Source of the DNA: Arthrobacter sp. H35-D1
GTDB lineage: Bacteria; Actinomycetota; Actinomycetes; Actinomycetales; Micrococcaceae
DNA length: 64,000 bases
Direction: 5' to 3'
NCBI RefSeq assembly: GCF_030063185.1
Contig: NZ_JASISP010000008.1
Location: 1 to 64,000, forward strand
Position 1 is the stretch's first letter. Each line of letters opens with the position of its first letter. Position numbers and translations under genes: made by a program. Below, piece after piece: positions 17,139-26,038 of this stretch. Under the pieces are notes generated by a model that did no database searches, was not told where the DNA came from, and was given only the letters and a program-made list of their open reading frames with translations.

Positions 17139-17638
17139 GTGAGGGACACTCGGGGTACCCGAAGGTGCCCGGAGTTGTGACGCAGCGGGGGCTTTACTAC
17201 GAGGAACTGGAAAGGGGGGTCCTCTACCAGCACCGACCGGGGCGCACCATGACCGAAACCGACAACGTCCTTTTCACCACCATGACCATGAACACCCAGG
17301 CCCTTCACCTGGATGCCGCATGGAGTGCGGAGCAGCCCTTCGGTCAGCGGATCATGAACTCCATGTTCACCCTGGCCACCATGGTGGGGCAGTCCGTGGC
17401 ACAGCTGACCCAGGGCACCATCGTGGCGCAACTGGGCATGAACGATATTTCCTTCCCCCACCCCCTCTTTCACGGGGACACCCTGTACACCGAGACGGTG
17501 GTGGGCGAGAAGCGCCTCTCAGCTTCCCGGCCGGGCCAAGGTATTGTGACAATGGCCCACACCGGACGCAACCAGTCCGGCGTCGTCGTTGGCCAGGCCA
17601 GCAGGACAGCGCTGTTCCTGCTCAAGCCGACCAGCTAA
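17135..17638 (+). CDS. MaoC-like acyl-CoA hydratase
   Basis: A 167-residue single hot-dog domain protein. [28 protein letters not shown] is the MaoC active-site segment carrying the Asp and His dyad, and [21 protein letters not shown] follows. The start overlaps the scoB stop. The M. tuberculosis counterpart Rv2499c also lies beside citE. Related enzymes hydrate itaconyl-CoA or methylglutaconyl-like acyl-CoAs. Given citE next door, (S)-citramalyl-CoA or HMG-CoA formation is the likely role, inferred from context. Confidence 0.82.
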   Translation: MSEGHSGYPKVPGVVTQRGLYYEELERGVLYQHRPGRTMTETDNVLFTTMTMNTQALHLDAAWSAEQPFGQRIMNSMFTLATMVGQSVAQLTQGTIVAQLGMNDISFPHPLFHGDTLYTETVVGEKRLSASRPGQGIVTMAHTGRNQSGVVVGQASRTALFLLKPTS

Positions 17639-17686
17639 AACCCAACAGCTAAGGAACACACCATCACAGGCACGAGCGAATTCACC

Positions 17687-18511
17687 ATGGGTCCGACACT
17701 GCTCTTCGTCCCGGGGGACAGGCCGGATCGTTTCAGCAAGGCAGCCGAACGCTCCGACGCCGTCATCCTCGACCTGGAAGACGCAGTCGCCCCCGCCGAC
17801 AAGGCCAAGGCACGAGAGCACATGGCCGCCAGCACCCTGGACCCGGCAACCACCATGGTGCGCATCAACGCCCTCGGCACCGAGGCAGCACGGCTGGATC
17901 TGGCTGCGTTGGCGCTTGGCAGGTTCAACACCATCATGGTGGCCAAGGCCTCCGACGTCGACGCCATCGCCGCCCTCGAGAAGTACAACGTGGTGGTGCT
18001 CTGCGAAACCGCCGCAGGAATCCAGGCGGCCCAGGCACTGGCCCACCTCCCCAACGTCGTGGCGCTGATGTGGGGTGCCGAAGACCTGGTGGCCTCCCTT
18101 GGGGGAAGCTCCAGCCGTTTTGGCGCGGACAGCCCCCAGGCCGGGCGCTACCGCGCAGTGGCAACCCATGCGCGCTCGCAGCTGCTGCTGGCGGCAGCGG
18201 CGGCAGGAAAAGCCTCCATTGATTCCATCTACGCAGATTTCGCCGACCTTGACGGGCTGGCAGCGGAGGCGGAGGATGCAGCGGCCAGCGGGTTCTCCGC
18301 GAAGGCCTGCATCCACCCGTCCCAAGTGGCGGTGGTCCGGGACGCCTACCGGCCAAGCTCCGCAGAAGTGGCCGCGGCAACTGAACTCCTGGCTGCTGCG
18401 GAAGCTGCGGGCACTGGCGTTTTCGCCTTCAAGGGGCAGATGGTGGACGGTCCCATCCTGCTCCATGCCCGGCAGACACTGCGCCGGGCAGGTCTGGGCT
18501 GGAACTCCTGA
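17687..18511 (+). CDS. citE: HpcH/HpaI-type acyl-CoA lyase (CitE-like)
   Basis: A 274-residue TIM-barrel lyase. It starts MGPTLLFVPGDRPDRFSKA, with VILDLEDAV near residue 30, the magnesium-binding glutamate in VVLCETAAGIQAAQAL, WGAEDLVASLGG, and a C-terminal KACIHPSQVAVV. M. tuberculosis Rv2498c, in the same neighbourhood, is known to cleave citramalyl-CoA and HMG-CoA, linking itaconate and leucine catabolism; the same role is inferred here. The best ribosome-binding site (AAGGAA at 17652) is far from the ATG, so the true start may differ. An 18-bp direct repeat covers the last codons (18497-18534). Confidence 0.85.
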   Translation: MGPTLLFVPGDRPDRFSKAAERSDAVILDLEDAVAPADKAKAREHMAASTLDPATTMVRINALGTEAARLDLAALALGRFNTIMVAKASDVDAIAALEKYNVVVLCETAAGIQAAQALAHLPNVVALMWGAEDLVASLGGSSSRFGADSPQAGRYRAVATHARSQLLLAAAAAGKASIDSIYADFADLDGLAAEAEDAAASGFSAKACIHPSQVAVVRDAYRPSSAEVAAATELLAAAEAAGTGVFAFKGQMVDGPILLHARQTLRRAGLGWNS

Positions 18512-18544
18512 GGATAGGCTGGAACTCCTGAGGAAAGGAACCCC

Positions 18545-19099
18545 ATGTGGCATGATTTCGGATTGACGTGGACCGATGCCATCCGGGTGGTGCTCTCCGC
18601 CGTTGGGCTGTACGCCCTGGTGCTGGTGCTGATCAGGGTCATGGGACAGCGCACCATGGCCAGCTTGTCCAGCTTTGACCTTGCCGCGGCGGTGGCGCTG
18701 GGCGCCGTCGTGGGACGGGCAATCCTCGGGTACACCCCGACGCTTGCTGCCGGCGCCCTGGGCCTTGTCACCTTGCTGGTGTTGCAGGCAGGCACGGGTC
18801 AGCTGCGCCGCTACCGCAGGGGCGCAGTGGCGATCAGCAACAGGGCGTTCGTGCTCATGGCAGGGAGCGAGATTGTTGAGGCGAACCTTCGAAAAACCCA
18901 TGTTTCCGAAACTGAGATCACCGCCAAGTTGCGTCTGTCCGGCATCCGCAGCCGCATGGAAGTCGCTTGCGTGATCCTTGAATCGACGGGCCAGATCAGT
19001 GTGCTGCGCGCCGGCGTTCCCATTGATCCGGAGTTCTTGGAGAATGTCAGGGGAGCGGAGCTGATTCCAGCATCTTTCCTGGCCGTGCCGCAGGACTGA
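18545..19099 (+). CDS. DUF421 (YetF-like) membrane protein
   Basis: A 184-residue protein with three N-terminal membrane helices (VVLSAVGLYALVLVLIRVMGQ; SFDLAAAVALGAVVGRAI) and a soluble DUF421 domain, which begins in the FVLMAGSEIVEANLRKTHVSETE segment. YetF-type proteins occur in Bacillus spores and many actinobacteria; the biochemical role is unknown. It starts behind AGGAAAGGAA just after citE and may be read through from the catabolic operon. Confidence 0.82.
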   Translation: MWHDFGLTWTDAIRVVLSAVGLYALVLVLIRVMGQRTMASLSSFDLAAAVALGAVVGRAILGYTPTLAAGALGLVTLLVLQAGTGQLRRYRRGAVAISNRAFVLMAGSEIVEANLRKTHVSETEITAKLRLSGIRSRMEVACVILESTGQISVLRAGVPIDPEFLENVRGAELIPASFLAVPQD

Positions 19100-19318
19100 T
19101 CCGCCCGGCGGGAACCAGCCGCCACAGATGAAGGATCCGGAATGCTTCCAAGGGGCGAGCCAACGATGGCTGGGAGCAGGTCCGAGGCAGCCGAGCACGC
19201 TTCCACGGACAAGTTCAACAGTGGCTCTTGACCCGCAGCAGGCTTTGCCTTGTGGTGGTCCGAACACTCTCGCGCCCATGGTTGGCACATTGAGGATTCG
19301 CTGTGTGAAACTGGTCCC

Positions 19319-19609
19319 ATGATTACCGAACACGCGCTATTGCCAGTTAGGCCAGGATTGGAATCCGAGTTCGAGCTGGCGTTCAGCAAGGCTAATCCCA
19401 TCATCGCGTCGATGCCTGGTTTCCGGAAGCTGTCCTTGTCGCGCTCACTAGAATCGCCGAGCATGTACCTACTTCTCGTTGAATGGGAACAACTCGAAGA
19501 CCACACCGTGGGATTCCGGCAATCCGAACAATACGAGACATGGCGTGCGCTGTTGCACCACTTCTACGAGCCCTTCCCTGTGGTGGAACATTACCGAAGC
19601 GTCCTGTAA
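19319..19609 (+). CDS. Antibiotic-biosynthesis-monooxygenase (ABM) domain protein
   Basis: A 96-residue ferredoxin-like protein beginning MITEHALLPVRPGLESEFELAF. PIIASMPGFRKLSLSRSLESP and LLVEWEQLEDHTVGFRQSEQY follow, matching small ABM-fold proteins that often act as cofactor-free monooxygenases or haem-degrading enzymes. The ligand cannot be predicted. The preceding 219 bases (19100-19318) hold no gene. It is the last intact gene before a run of broken ones. Confidence 0.78.
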   Translation: MITEHALLPVRPGLESEFELAFSKANPIIASMPGFRKLSLSRSLESPSMYLLLVEWEQLEDHTVGFRQSEQYETWRALLHHFYEPFPVVEHYRSVL

Positions 19610-19694
19610 CCGAGCTCTGGGTCTTCGATAGGCTGGATATTGAGTGTCGGCTGAACTGCCGGCTCCACAGCGTGCAAAGAATTGAGAAAAAGAC

Positions 19695-20213
19695 TTGGCT
19701 GAATTTTCGGACTGGCCTGATCCTCCGCTGAAAGAGACCAAGACCAGAACAGTTCCCTTGCTGGTGATCGCGCCCGCATGTTCGATCGTGCTGGTCGCGG
19801 TGCTGTAGCTTCTGCTCAACCCACTGATGCCGAGCCACATCGCCATCCATGCGGGCCCCGACGGGGTGGGCTACGGATCCGCACTGATCATGATCGCCGT
19901 CGCCTGCGCCATCGCGGCAGTGACCTTCGTGATCGGAGGTGCCACTGCCAGGGAGTTCTTGAAAGACGACCACTGGTTTCAGACCGAGAAATCCATCGCG
20001 GTCGGCATCGTCTCGCTGGGGTATGGGGTGATCGGCTTTGCCTTGGCAACCATCTTCAGCATTGTCGGAGTCGACCCGGAAGAGGTATCGGTCGATTCCG
20101 TGGGCAGGGGGCTGCTTGGCTTCCTGCTTTTATTTACTGCCGCAGTCTGGATCCATGTCGCCGTGCTTCCACGAGCAAGAATGCAAACCATCACCACGAC
20201 ACGAGGAGATTGA
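19695..20213 (+). pseudogene. Membrane protein gene broken by an in-frame TAG
   Basis: A reading frame opens at TTG 19695 (MAEFSDWPDPPLKETK), enters a hydrophobic helix ending VLVAVL, hits TAG at 19806, then continues in the same frame as LLLNPLMPSHIAIHAGPDG and three more membrane helices to 20213. The stop lies in the middle of the first helix, so the uninterrupted product would be a protein of about 170 residues with four helices. The ATG at 19827 could give a 128-residue remnant. No family is recognised. Sequencing error is the main alternative to real decay. Confidence 0.6.
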
Positions 20214-20217
20214 GCAC

Positions 20218-21070
20218 ATGTCGCAACCCTTCCCGTGGGTGCCCAACGCCGCCCGGGGCGAATGGCTTCGCCCCACGGAGGCTGAACCGTTCGGCAGCAT
20301 CCTCCCTATTGTTCCCCGCGGGTTCGCGGCCTATGCGCGCGTTTTTCACGCCGTGGAGCGCGACCGACCGCGCGAGAAGAAAACATGGCACGGCCTCGAT
20401 GAGGCCACGTGCTTTGACGGTGTCGAGGACATAGCAGCGATGCTCGAGACTGAACGCGCCACTTGGGCCATCTCCGCCGACGGCTGGCGGTAGGCGACAC
20501 ACAAGAAGGCTGCATTGACGCCGCCTCGCTGACGGCAGCGGCCGTGGTGCTGGCCCGCCATACCGCCACTGCGGATTCGGCATCGCCGCGATCTGGGAGG
20601 GGTGGGGAGGCCTTGTGAGCTCGGCAGGGGTTGCGTACCTCGTGTGTGAGTCGAACGAAGGACTGCCTGACCCCTACACCGGCGAAACGGCTGCGCACAC
20701 CGGCGATCCGGAACCAGGCTCCGGGCTGCTCGCTCGTGAGGTCGCAACGGGGCCGCGCTTCGACCTGCACGGAGACGCCGGGCGGCGCTGTGTTCTGTTC
20801 GAGGCGGGGGCGAATGACTTCGAGGATCCGGCCTGGCCTGACCGTGCACCGTGGGTCGATGAGGCCATGTGGGCACAGTCGCCCAACATCCTGTGGCCCG
20901 AAGACCACTCGTGGGTGCTCGCCACCGAGATTGACTTCGACTCCACGCTCGTTGCGGGGAGCTTGGCGCTGATTCGCGAACTTGTGCAGTCCCCGGGACT
21001 GGAAGTGTTGCCCATTCGCCCCGACACAGATCTGAGCCGGGACGGCGACGTGCCCATTCGCCCCGAGTAA
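20218..21070 (+). pseudogene. Conserved-looking hypothetical gene with two frameshifts
   Basis: An AGGAG-led ATG opens MSQPFPWVPNAARGEWLRP and stops at 20491 after ADGWR. The adjacent frame continues without a gap as VGDTQEGCIDAASLTAAAVVLA to about 20570. A third frame then carries GFGIAAIWEGWGGLVSSAGVAYL to the stop at 21070. The three pieces join into one protein of about 283 residues. Each shift equals one missing base, the first at a G run (GGCGG|TAGG). The family is not recognised. Either a decayed gene or two sequencing errors within 90 bases. Confidence 0.65.
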
Positions 21071-21080
21071 AGTAGCAGGC

Positions 21081-21752
21081 TCACGGCCGCAGGTGTTGGA
21101 TGTCCCATCCGGACCCGGTCCGGACATAGCGGAGACGTTGGTGGTCGCGGCTCGGATCGCCTTGCCAGAATTCGATTGAGTTGGGCACGATGGTCCAGAC
21201 CGTCCAATGCGGAGAAACAACATGGTCGTCGGCCTTCATTGTCGCCTTGGCTTGTTCCAGCTCCGCGTCCCGGGCGGCCTCATCGGAAATGACGGAACTT
21301 TGTCCACCGGCCAAAACTATTGCCCGCGCCTGTGGGTGGCGCGCAAGGAAGTCCTCGGCCGACTCCGACGCGGAAGCCTGTTCGGCGACTCCGCGCACTC
21401 GAACCGAGCGGGCCAAGGGGCCCCAGAGGAACGTGAGGGCGCAGTTCGGATTGTGACGCAGTTGAAGCCCCTTGGGTGATTCGTCGCTGGTGGCGATCTT
21501 GAAGCCGCAATCGTCCGTCACGTCCTTGACGATCAACACGCGGGCATCAGGCAGTCCGTCCCCATCCACCGTTGAAAGCGTGGCCGCACGGGCTTCCGGC
21601 ACACCGGCACCGATGGCGTGCCGAAGCCACTGCAGGAACAGCTCCTGTGGTGCATCCGGTGCTGAGCTCCAGTCGAAGGGCGGGGCTTGGCCAACAATGG
21701 AGGGAACTCCTCGAAGTTCATCACGAAGTGTCTGCATCGACCCATTCTCCAT
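21081..21752 (-). CDS. Pyridoxamine 5'-phosphate oxidase-family flavoprotein
   Basis: A 223-residue PdxH-like protein. The FMN-binding region is visible in ARAATLSTVDGDGLPDARVLIVKDV and FKIATSDESPKGLQLRHNPNCALTFLW. The C-terminal dimerisation block WTIVPNSIEFWQGDPSRDHQRLRY is the PNPOx form. It may be a true PNP oxidase or one of the F420/FMN-dependent relatives. The start could also be the internal MQTLRDELRGVP methionine. It is convergent with the frameshifted gene and intact. Confidence 0.8.
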   Translation of the reverse strand: MENGSMQTLRDELRGVPSIVGQAPPFDWSSAPDAPQELFLQWLRHAIGAGVPEARAATLSTVDGDGLPDARVLIVKDVTDDCGFKIATSDESPKGLQLRHNPNCALTFLWGPLARSVRVRGVAEQASASESAEDFLARHPQARAIVLAGGQSSVISDEAARDAELEQAKATMKADDHVVSPHWTVWTIVPNSIEFWQGDPSRDHQRLRYVRTGSGWDIQHLRP

Positions 21753-21837
21753 TAAGCGGGATGGCCAGGGAAGCCGGCAGCGTCAGTTGGCCGCATCTGA
21801 TGCGAGCAAAGGATGGGCCGCCTGCCATACTCTGATC

Positions 21838-22290
21838 ATGACCGCCTCCTTCGAATGCACCACACGGTCGAGCATGCCCAAAGCGCAGCTGTTTGACCTT
21901 GCCCGCAACATCGACGCGCACGAGGATTCGATGGCACGCTCGCGTGAACAGGCCGTGGCGGGTGTCACCTCCGGTCTCATCGCATTGGGCGAAGAAGTGA
22001 CATGGCGGGCATGGCATTTCGGCGTTCCGCTGCGCATGACGAGCCGAATAACGCAGATGGAGGCGCCGGACTATTTCGTCGACGAGCAGGTCAAGGGTCC
22101 GTTCCGTCATTTTCGGCATGTCCATGAGTTCAGCCATGATTCGAGCGGAACCACGATGGTTGACCGTATCGAGTTCACGGCACCCTTTGGCCTTGTGGGA
22201 CGTCTCGTTGAGAAGCTGGTCCTGGCCCGCTATCTGCAGAATCTCATCGACACCCGGAATCGCCACCTCGCAGGGGACCTGGCCCGTTGA
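21838..22290 (+). CDS. SRPBCC-fold protein
   Basis: A 150-residue protein, MTASFECTTRSSMPKAQLFDLARNIDAH, with the START/SRPBCC layout. A helix-grip segment VTWRAWHFGVPLRMTSRITQME is followed by FRHVHEFSHDSSGTTMVDRIEFTAPFG and a long C-terminal helix (VEKLVLARYLQNLIDTRNRHL). This subgroup resembles the SRPBCC proteins annotated as SulA-like regulators. It presumably binds a hydrophobic ligand. It diverges from the PNPOx gene, 85 bases apart. Confidence 0.78.
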   Translation: MTASFECTTRSSMPKAQLFDLARNIDAHEDSMARSREQAVAGVTSGLIALGEEVTWRAWHFGVPLRMTSRITQMEAPDYFVDEQVKGPFRHFRHVHEFSHDSSGTTMVDRIEFTAPFGLVGRLVEKLVLARYLQNLIDTRNRHLAGDLAR

Positions 22291-22381
22291 CGGTTCATCT
22301 CCAAGCTATGTTTGACGTCATGGGGCTTTCGAATCGAAGGACTCTTCGCCCAAGAGTTGCAGTAAGAGAGGGAGGCTGCCA

Positions 22382-22564
22382 ATGGACATTGTCTCAATTC
22401 TGATCATCGCAGGGATTTGTCTTCTTTGCCTGCTGCCGGTCTTGTTTCGGTCCTTCCGGGGCTTCGACAAGAGTGCGGACGAGGGGCGGAACCCTGAAGT
22501 GGCGCGGGCCATCAGGGATGCGCGCCACCAAATTGATCGAGGCAAGGGCCGGTACGGGCCGTAG
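22382..22564 (+). CDS. 60-residue single-helix membrane protein, paralogue 1
   Basis: The product begins MDIVSILIIAGICLLCLLPVL, followed by FRSFRGFDKSADEGR and a polar helical tail with DARHQIDRG. It has one N-terminal membrane helix. A near-copy is encoded on the other strand at 56374-56568, with the same first 12 residues and the same LLPVLFRSFR motif and QIDRG tail. GGGAGG lies about 10 bases before the ATG. Function is unknown, but conservation of two copies 34 kb apart shows it is a real gene. Confidence 0.7.
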   Translation: MDIVSILIIAGICLLCLLPVLFRSFRGFDKSADEGRNPEVARAIRDARHQIDRGKGRYGP

Positions 22565-22618
22565 CGGCAACCTTCCGCAGTTCCCCTGCGCTGCACCTCC
22601 CCATCGGAAACGTCGCAG

Positions 22619-23163
22619 TCATGACCGGAATTTTCCGCTTCGTTCCGGTGGCTGCTGCAGTTCGCCGGCACGGACCTGCAGGTGGCCGGCCCTGGCTGAA
22701 ACGCGAATCACATGGCCGCACTCATTCTCAACCGCCCTCCACGGGGCGGCATGGATGTCGGAACCGCCCAGCGCACAAGCCAGACGCGCCACGGGAGCAA
22801 GCCAACGCCCCCGTCCTTGGGTTCTTGCAGGTCGACAACCCCAACCCGGCCGCCGGAAAGGCGCACAAGCACCATGTCCGCCTGGATCAGGATGACGTTC
22901 TTCCAGCCGCTGCGTTCAGCATGTCTGCGTGCCTGCTGAAGCATTTCCGGACTTTTGTCGATGCCAACGATCGTCCCAGTGGCTCCGATTCGATCCTGCA
23001 ACAGGGCAAAGTTCTACCCGGTTCCACAACCAATATCCAACACCTCTTGGCCGTTGGAGGGCGCCAGCGCCTCGATGCCGAGAGCACGGCCAGCGTGATA
23101 TACAGGGTATTCCCCGGATAATGGATCATAGAACGGTGCGAACCACGAGTACTTGTTGCCCAT
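22619..23163 (-). pseudogene. Class I SAM methyltransferase remnant (UbiE-like)
   Basis: The frame opens MGNKYSWFAPFYDPLSGEYPVYHAGR and reaches the SAM-binding motif VLDIGCGTG. It then meets TAG at 23016-23014, where the family has leucine. The same frame resumes NFALLQDRIGATGTIVGIDKSPEM through NVILIQADMV. There about 40 residues of the usual fold are missing, and RVGVVDLQEPKDGG follows. A frameshift then moves the reading to LAPVARLACALGGSDIHAA and a stop near 22619. Three independent lesions make this a clear pseudogene. Confidence 0.8.
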
Positions 23164-23268
23164 GGGGGATTCCCTCCGATTCATCACGGCCAAGGGAACC
23201 GGCTGCTGGGAACCACGCGGGGCGGACTCACTGCTCCGTATTTTTTCGTCACACAAATGGAGTCGATC

Positions 23269-24717
23269 ATGGCAGCCAAGCACAGCATAGTTGACCTTCT
23301 GGTGGTCGGTGGCGGGTCTGCCGGAATCGTGGGCGCCAAGACAGCGGCCGGGTTCGGTGCCAAGGTCATTCTGGTTGAGCAAAACCGTACAGGCGGTGAC
23401 TGCTTGTGGACAGGATGCATCCCCTCCAAGACGCTGCTCTCGGCCGCCGAGCATGCCGCAACAGCCCGCGCCCTGACAGGGAAACCGACGGATTTCCCCG
23501 CGGTGCGGAAACGGATCTTTGCCGCCATTGAAACTTTTGAAGAGGTGGATTCACCCGAAGCCATCGAGGCCGCCGGCGTGAAAGTCATCAAGGGCACACT
23601 GGCCTTTCGTTCCCCTGGACTGGCCGAGGTCGATGGCGAGTTGATCAGGTTTCGCCAGGCACTGATAGCAACGGGTGCGGCACCGGTTCAGGTCGGCATC
23701 CCGGGCCTGGCAGCGAGCTCCACAGTCACGTCGGAAACGATCTGGGACCTCGAAACACTCCCGGCGCGGTTGGCCATAGTTGGCGGCGGGCCCATAGCTT
23801 GCGAACTCGGGCAGGCCTTCGCCCGCCTCGGATCCAGCGTCACCATGATTGTCCGCTCGCGGATACTCAGCAAGGAAGATGACGATGCTGCCAGCCTTGT
23901 CAGTGCGAACCTGAAGAACGACGGCGTCCGCATCCTCGAGAACTCAGGCATCACAGGCGCTGTGGCAACGGAGCGCGGAGCCCGGATCCGCACCACGGAC
24001 GGAGGCACCGTCGAGGCTGATGTGGTTTTACTGGCCGCCGGGCGCACGCCCCGGACCGCCAACCTCGGTCTGGAACGGCTCGGGGTGGACCTCGACAAAA
24101 ACAGCCACGTGATCACGGATTCGAAGATGATGACGTCCAACCCGCACATTTGGGCTGCCGGGGATGTGACCGGAAATCCCCAATTCACCCACCTCGCCGG
24201 TGGCCACGCATCCGTGGCGGTCTCCAACGCCATGCTCGGACTCAAGCGCCGTATCAGCGACACCGTGCCCCGGGTGACTTTTACCTCTCCGGAGGTGGCC
24301 GCCGTTGGGCTGACCCACTCCGACAACGGCAGGAAGCACCACGTAGTGACAGCCCGGCATACCCATGTGGACCGCGCCGTGGCGGAGGACGCCGTGGACG
24401 GTTTCACGCGGCTGGTAGTCAACAAGAAGGGGAAGATCCTCGGCGGCACCATTGTTGGTCCGCGGGCCGGGGAGTCCTTGGCCGAGGTGACGCTTGCCGT
24501 TCAGCAGGGCCTGACCACCTCAGAGGTTGCGGGCACCACGCACCCTTATCCCACCTACTCCGACGGGGTGGCCAACGCTGCCCTCATCGACGTTCAGGCG
24601 CGGCTGGCCAGGCCTTTGCTGCGCACGTCCGTGGCCGTGCTGCTCTGGCTGCGCCGCCGCCGGATGGGCCGGCACCTGTCTGGCATCGGCACGCGGGCAC
24701 AGGAGAATGAAGCATAA
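23269..24717 (+). CDS. FAD/NAD(P) disulfide oxidoreductase, MerA/Lpd-like, lacking the catalytic His
   Basis: A 482-residue pyridine nucleotide-disulfide oxidoreductase. FAD motif VVGGGSAGIVGAKTAAGFG, redox pair C45/C50 in GGDCLWTGCIPSKT, NAD(P) motif AIVGGGPIACELGQAFARLG and IWAAGDVTG are all present. At the dimer interface the usual HPT signature of dihydrolipoyl dehydrogenase reads THPYPTYSDG, so tyrosine replaces the catalytic histidine and aspartate its partner glutamate. It is therefore unlikely to be the E3 of the bkd complex. A basic hydrophobic tail (TSVAVLLWLRRRRMGRH) suggests membrane contact. GGAG precedes this start; ATG four codons upstream is the alternative. Confidence 0.85.
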   Translation: MAAKHSIVDLLVVGGGSAGIVGAKTAAGFGAKVILVEQNRTGGDCLWTGCIPSKTLLSAAEHAATARALTGKPTDFPAVRKRIFAAIETFEEVDSPEAIEAAGVKVIKGTLAFRSPGLAEVDGELIRFRQALIATGAAPVQVGIPGLAASSTVTSETIWDLETLPARLAIVGGGPIACELGQAFARLGSSVTMIVRSRILSKEDDDAASLVSANLKNDGVRILENSGITGAVATERGARIRTTDGGTVEADVVLLAAGRTPRTANLGLERLGVDLDKNSHVITDSKMMTSNPHIWAAGDVTGNPQFTHLAGGHASVAVSNAMLGLKRRISDTVPRVTFTSPEVAAVGLTHSDNGRKHHVVTARHTHVDRAVAEDAVDGFTRLVVNKKGKILGGTIVGPRAGESLAEVTLAVQQGLTTSEVAGTTHPYPTYSDGVANAALIDVQARLARPLLRTSVAVLLWLRRRRMGRHLSGIGTRAQENEA

Positions 24718-24799
24718 CTGGATAACAATCAGCAGGGGTTTCCCCTCGGTGTCATGAAAAGCGGCTCTTCGTGGGCTTTGATACGGAATACTTGAAGGC

Positions 24800-26035
24800 A
24801 TGGCGCATCGAAAAATAATCATCCTCGGGTCAACAGGTTCCATCGGCACACAGGCCATCGACGTCGTCGAACAGGCCACGCTGGAGGACGGGTCGCCGCG
24901 TTTCAGCGTGACTGCGGTCAGTGCCGGCGGCGGAAACCTGGAGCTGCTGGCCGAGCAGGCCGTGCAGCTGCGCGTTTTGGCCGTGGGCACCGCCTCGGAC
25001 GACGCCGGGACGTTGCGTGCGCTGATCGACTTCCGCGCCGCCGCGGCCGGGGTGGCAGGCTTCGCGCCGGAGATTCTGGCCGGGCCCGATGCCGCAACGG
25101 CCATCGCGGCCTGGGGTGCAGGCACCGGCGACGCGGCCGACGTCGTGCTCAATGGCATTACGGGCTCCATCGGTTTGGCACCCACACTCGCCGCGTTGGG
25201 CACCCCGGCCATCCTGGCGTTGGCCAACAAGGAATCGCTCATCGTGGGAGGGGTGCTGGTGAAAGAAGCAGCCTCGCCCGGACAGCTGGTTCCGGTTGAT
25301 TCCGAGCACTCCGCCCTGGCCCAGGCGCTGCGCTCGGGCACCGCCGTCGAGGTGGAAAAACTCATCGTGACGGCCTCCGGAGGTCCCTTCCGGGGGCGCA
25401 GCCGCGAAGAATTGCTGGATGTGACACCGGAGCAGGCCCTCAAGCACCCCACCTGGTCCATGGGCCCCATGGTCACCACGAACTCCGCCACCCTTGTCAA
25501 CAAGGGATTGGAGATCATTGAGGCGCACCTGCTGTTCGACGTTCCGCTGGAGCGGATCGAGGCCGTGGTGCACCCGCAGTCGGTGGTGCATTCCATGGTG
25601 CAGTTCACCGACGGTTCCACCATTGCCCAGGCGTCGCCGCCTGACATGCGCCTGCCCATCGCCCTGGGGCTGGGCTGGCCCGAACGTGTTCCGGGGGCGG
25701 CGGCGCCCTGCGACTGGACCAAGGCAGCCACTTGGACCTTTGAGCCGTTGGACAACGCGGCCTTTCCCGCCGTCGAACTCGCCAAGGATGCGGCGCGACG
25801 GGGGAGCACCTGCCCCGCCGTGTACAACGCGGCGAACGAGGAAGCGGTTCACGCCTTCCACGCCGGGCAGATAGGATTTCTGGATATTGTGGACACCATT
25901 GCCCAAGTTCTCAGTGAACACACACCCGGCACGCAGCTGACACTCGAAACGGTGTTGGAAGCTGAGAAGTGGGCGCGTGGCCGGACCCAAGAATTGCTGG
26001 CCAGCAAGGCTGAGATTGTCGTAGCGAGAAAGTAA
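24800..26035 (+). CDS. dxr: 1-deoxy-D-xylulose 5-phosphate reductoisomerase
   Basis: A 411-residue enzyme of the MEP isoprenoid pathway. The NADPH motif is [16 protein letters not shown] at the N-terminus. [16 protein letters not shown] and [15 protein letters not shown] carry the metal and substrate site, and [23 protein letters not shown] and [13 protein letters not shown] complete the active centre. The site-2 protease gene starts three bases after its stop, the usual actinobacterial arrangement; ispG follows after an inserted block. Confidence 0.95.
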   Translation: MAHRKIIILGSTGSIGTQAIDVVEQATLEDGSPRFSVTAVSAGGGNLELLAEQAVQLRVLAVGTASDDAGTLRALIDFRAAAAGVAGFAPEILAGPDAATAIAAWGAGTGDAADVVLNGITGSIGLAPTLAALGTPAILALANKESLIVGGVLVKEAASPGQLVPVDSEHSALAQALRSGTAVEVEKLIVTASGGPFRGRSREELLDVTPEQALKHPTWSMGPMVTTNSATLVNKGLEIIEAHLLFDVPLERIEAVVHPQSVVHSMVQFTDGSTIAQASPPDMRLPIALGLGWPERVPGAAAPCDWTKAATWTFEPLDNAAFPAVELAKDAARRGSTCPAVYNAANEEAVHAFHAGQIGFLDIVDTIAQVLSEHTPGTQLTLETVLEAEKWARGRTQELLASKAEIVVARK

Positions 26036-26038
26036 ATT

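Noticed and set aside
18497-18534. 18-bp direct repeat at the citE stop
   Set aside because: Probably a small slippage duplication of the last codons. It changes no protein and was not raised as a finding.
22382-22895. Forward ORF of 140 codons starting at 22473
   Set aside because: It is in another frame of the small membrane protein and then runs antisense to the methyltransferase remnant.
23257-24717. E3 (dihydrolipoyl dehydrogenase) of the bkd complex
   Set aside because: The catalytic histidine is replaced by tyrosine and the gene is 14 kb from bkdABC, so a dedicated E3 role is not supported.
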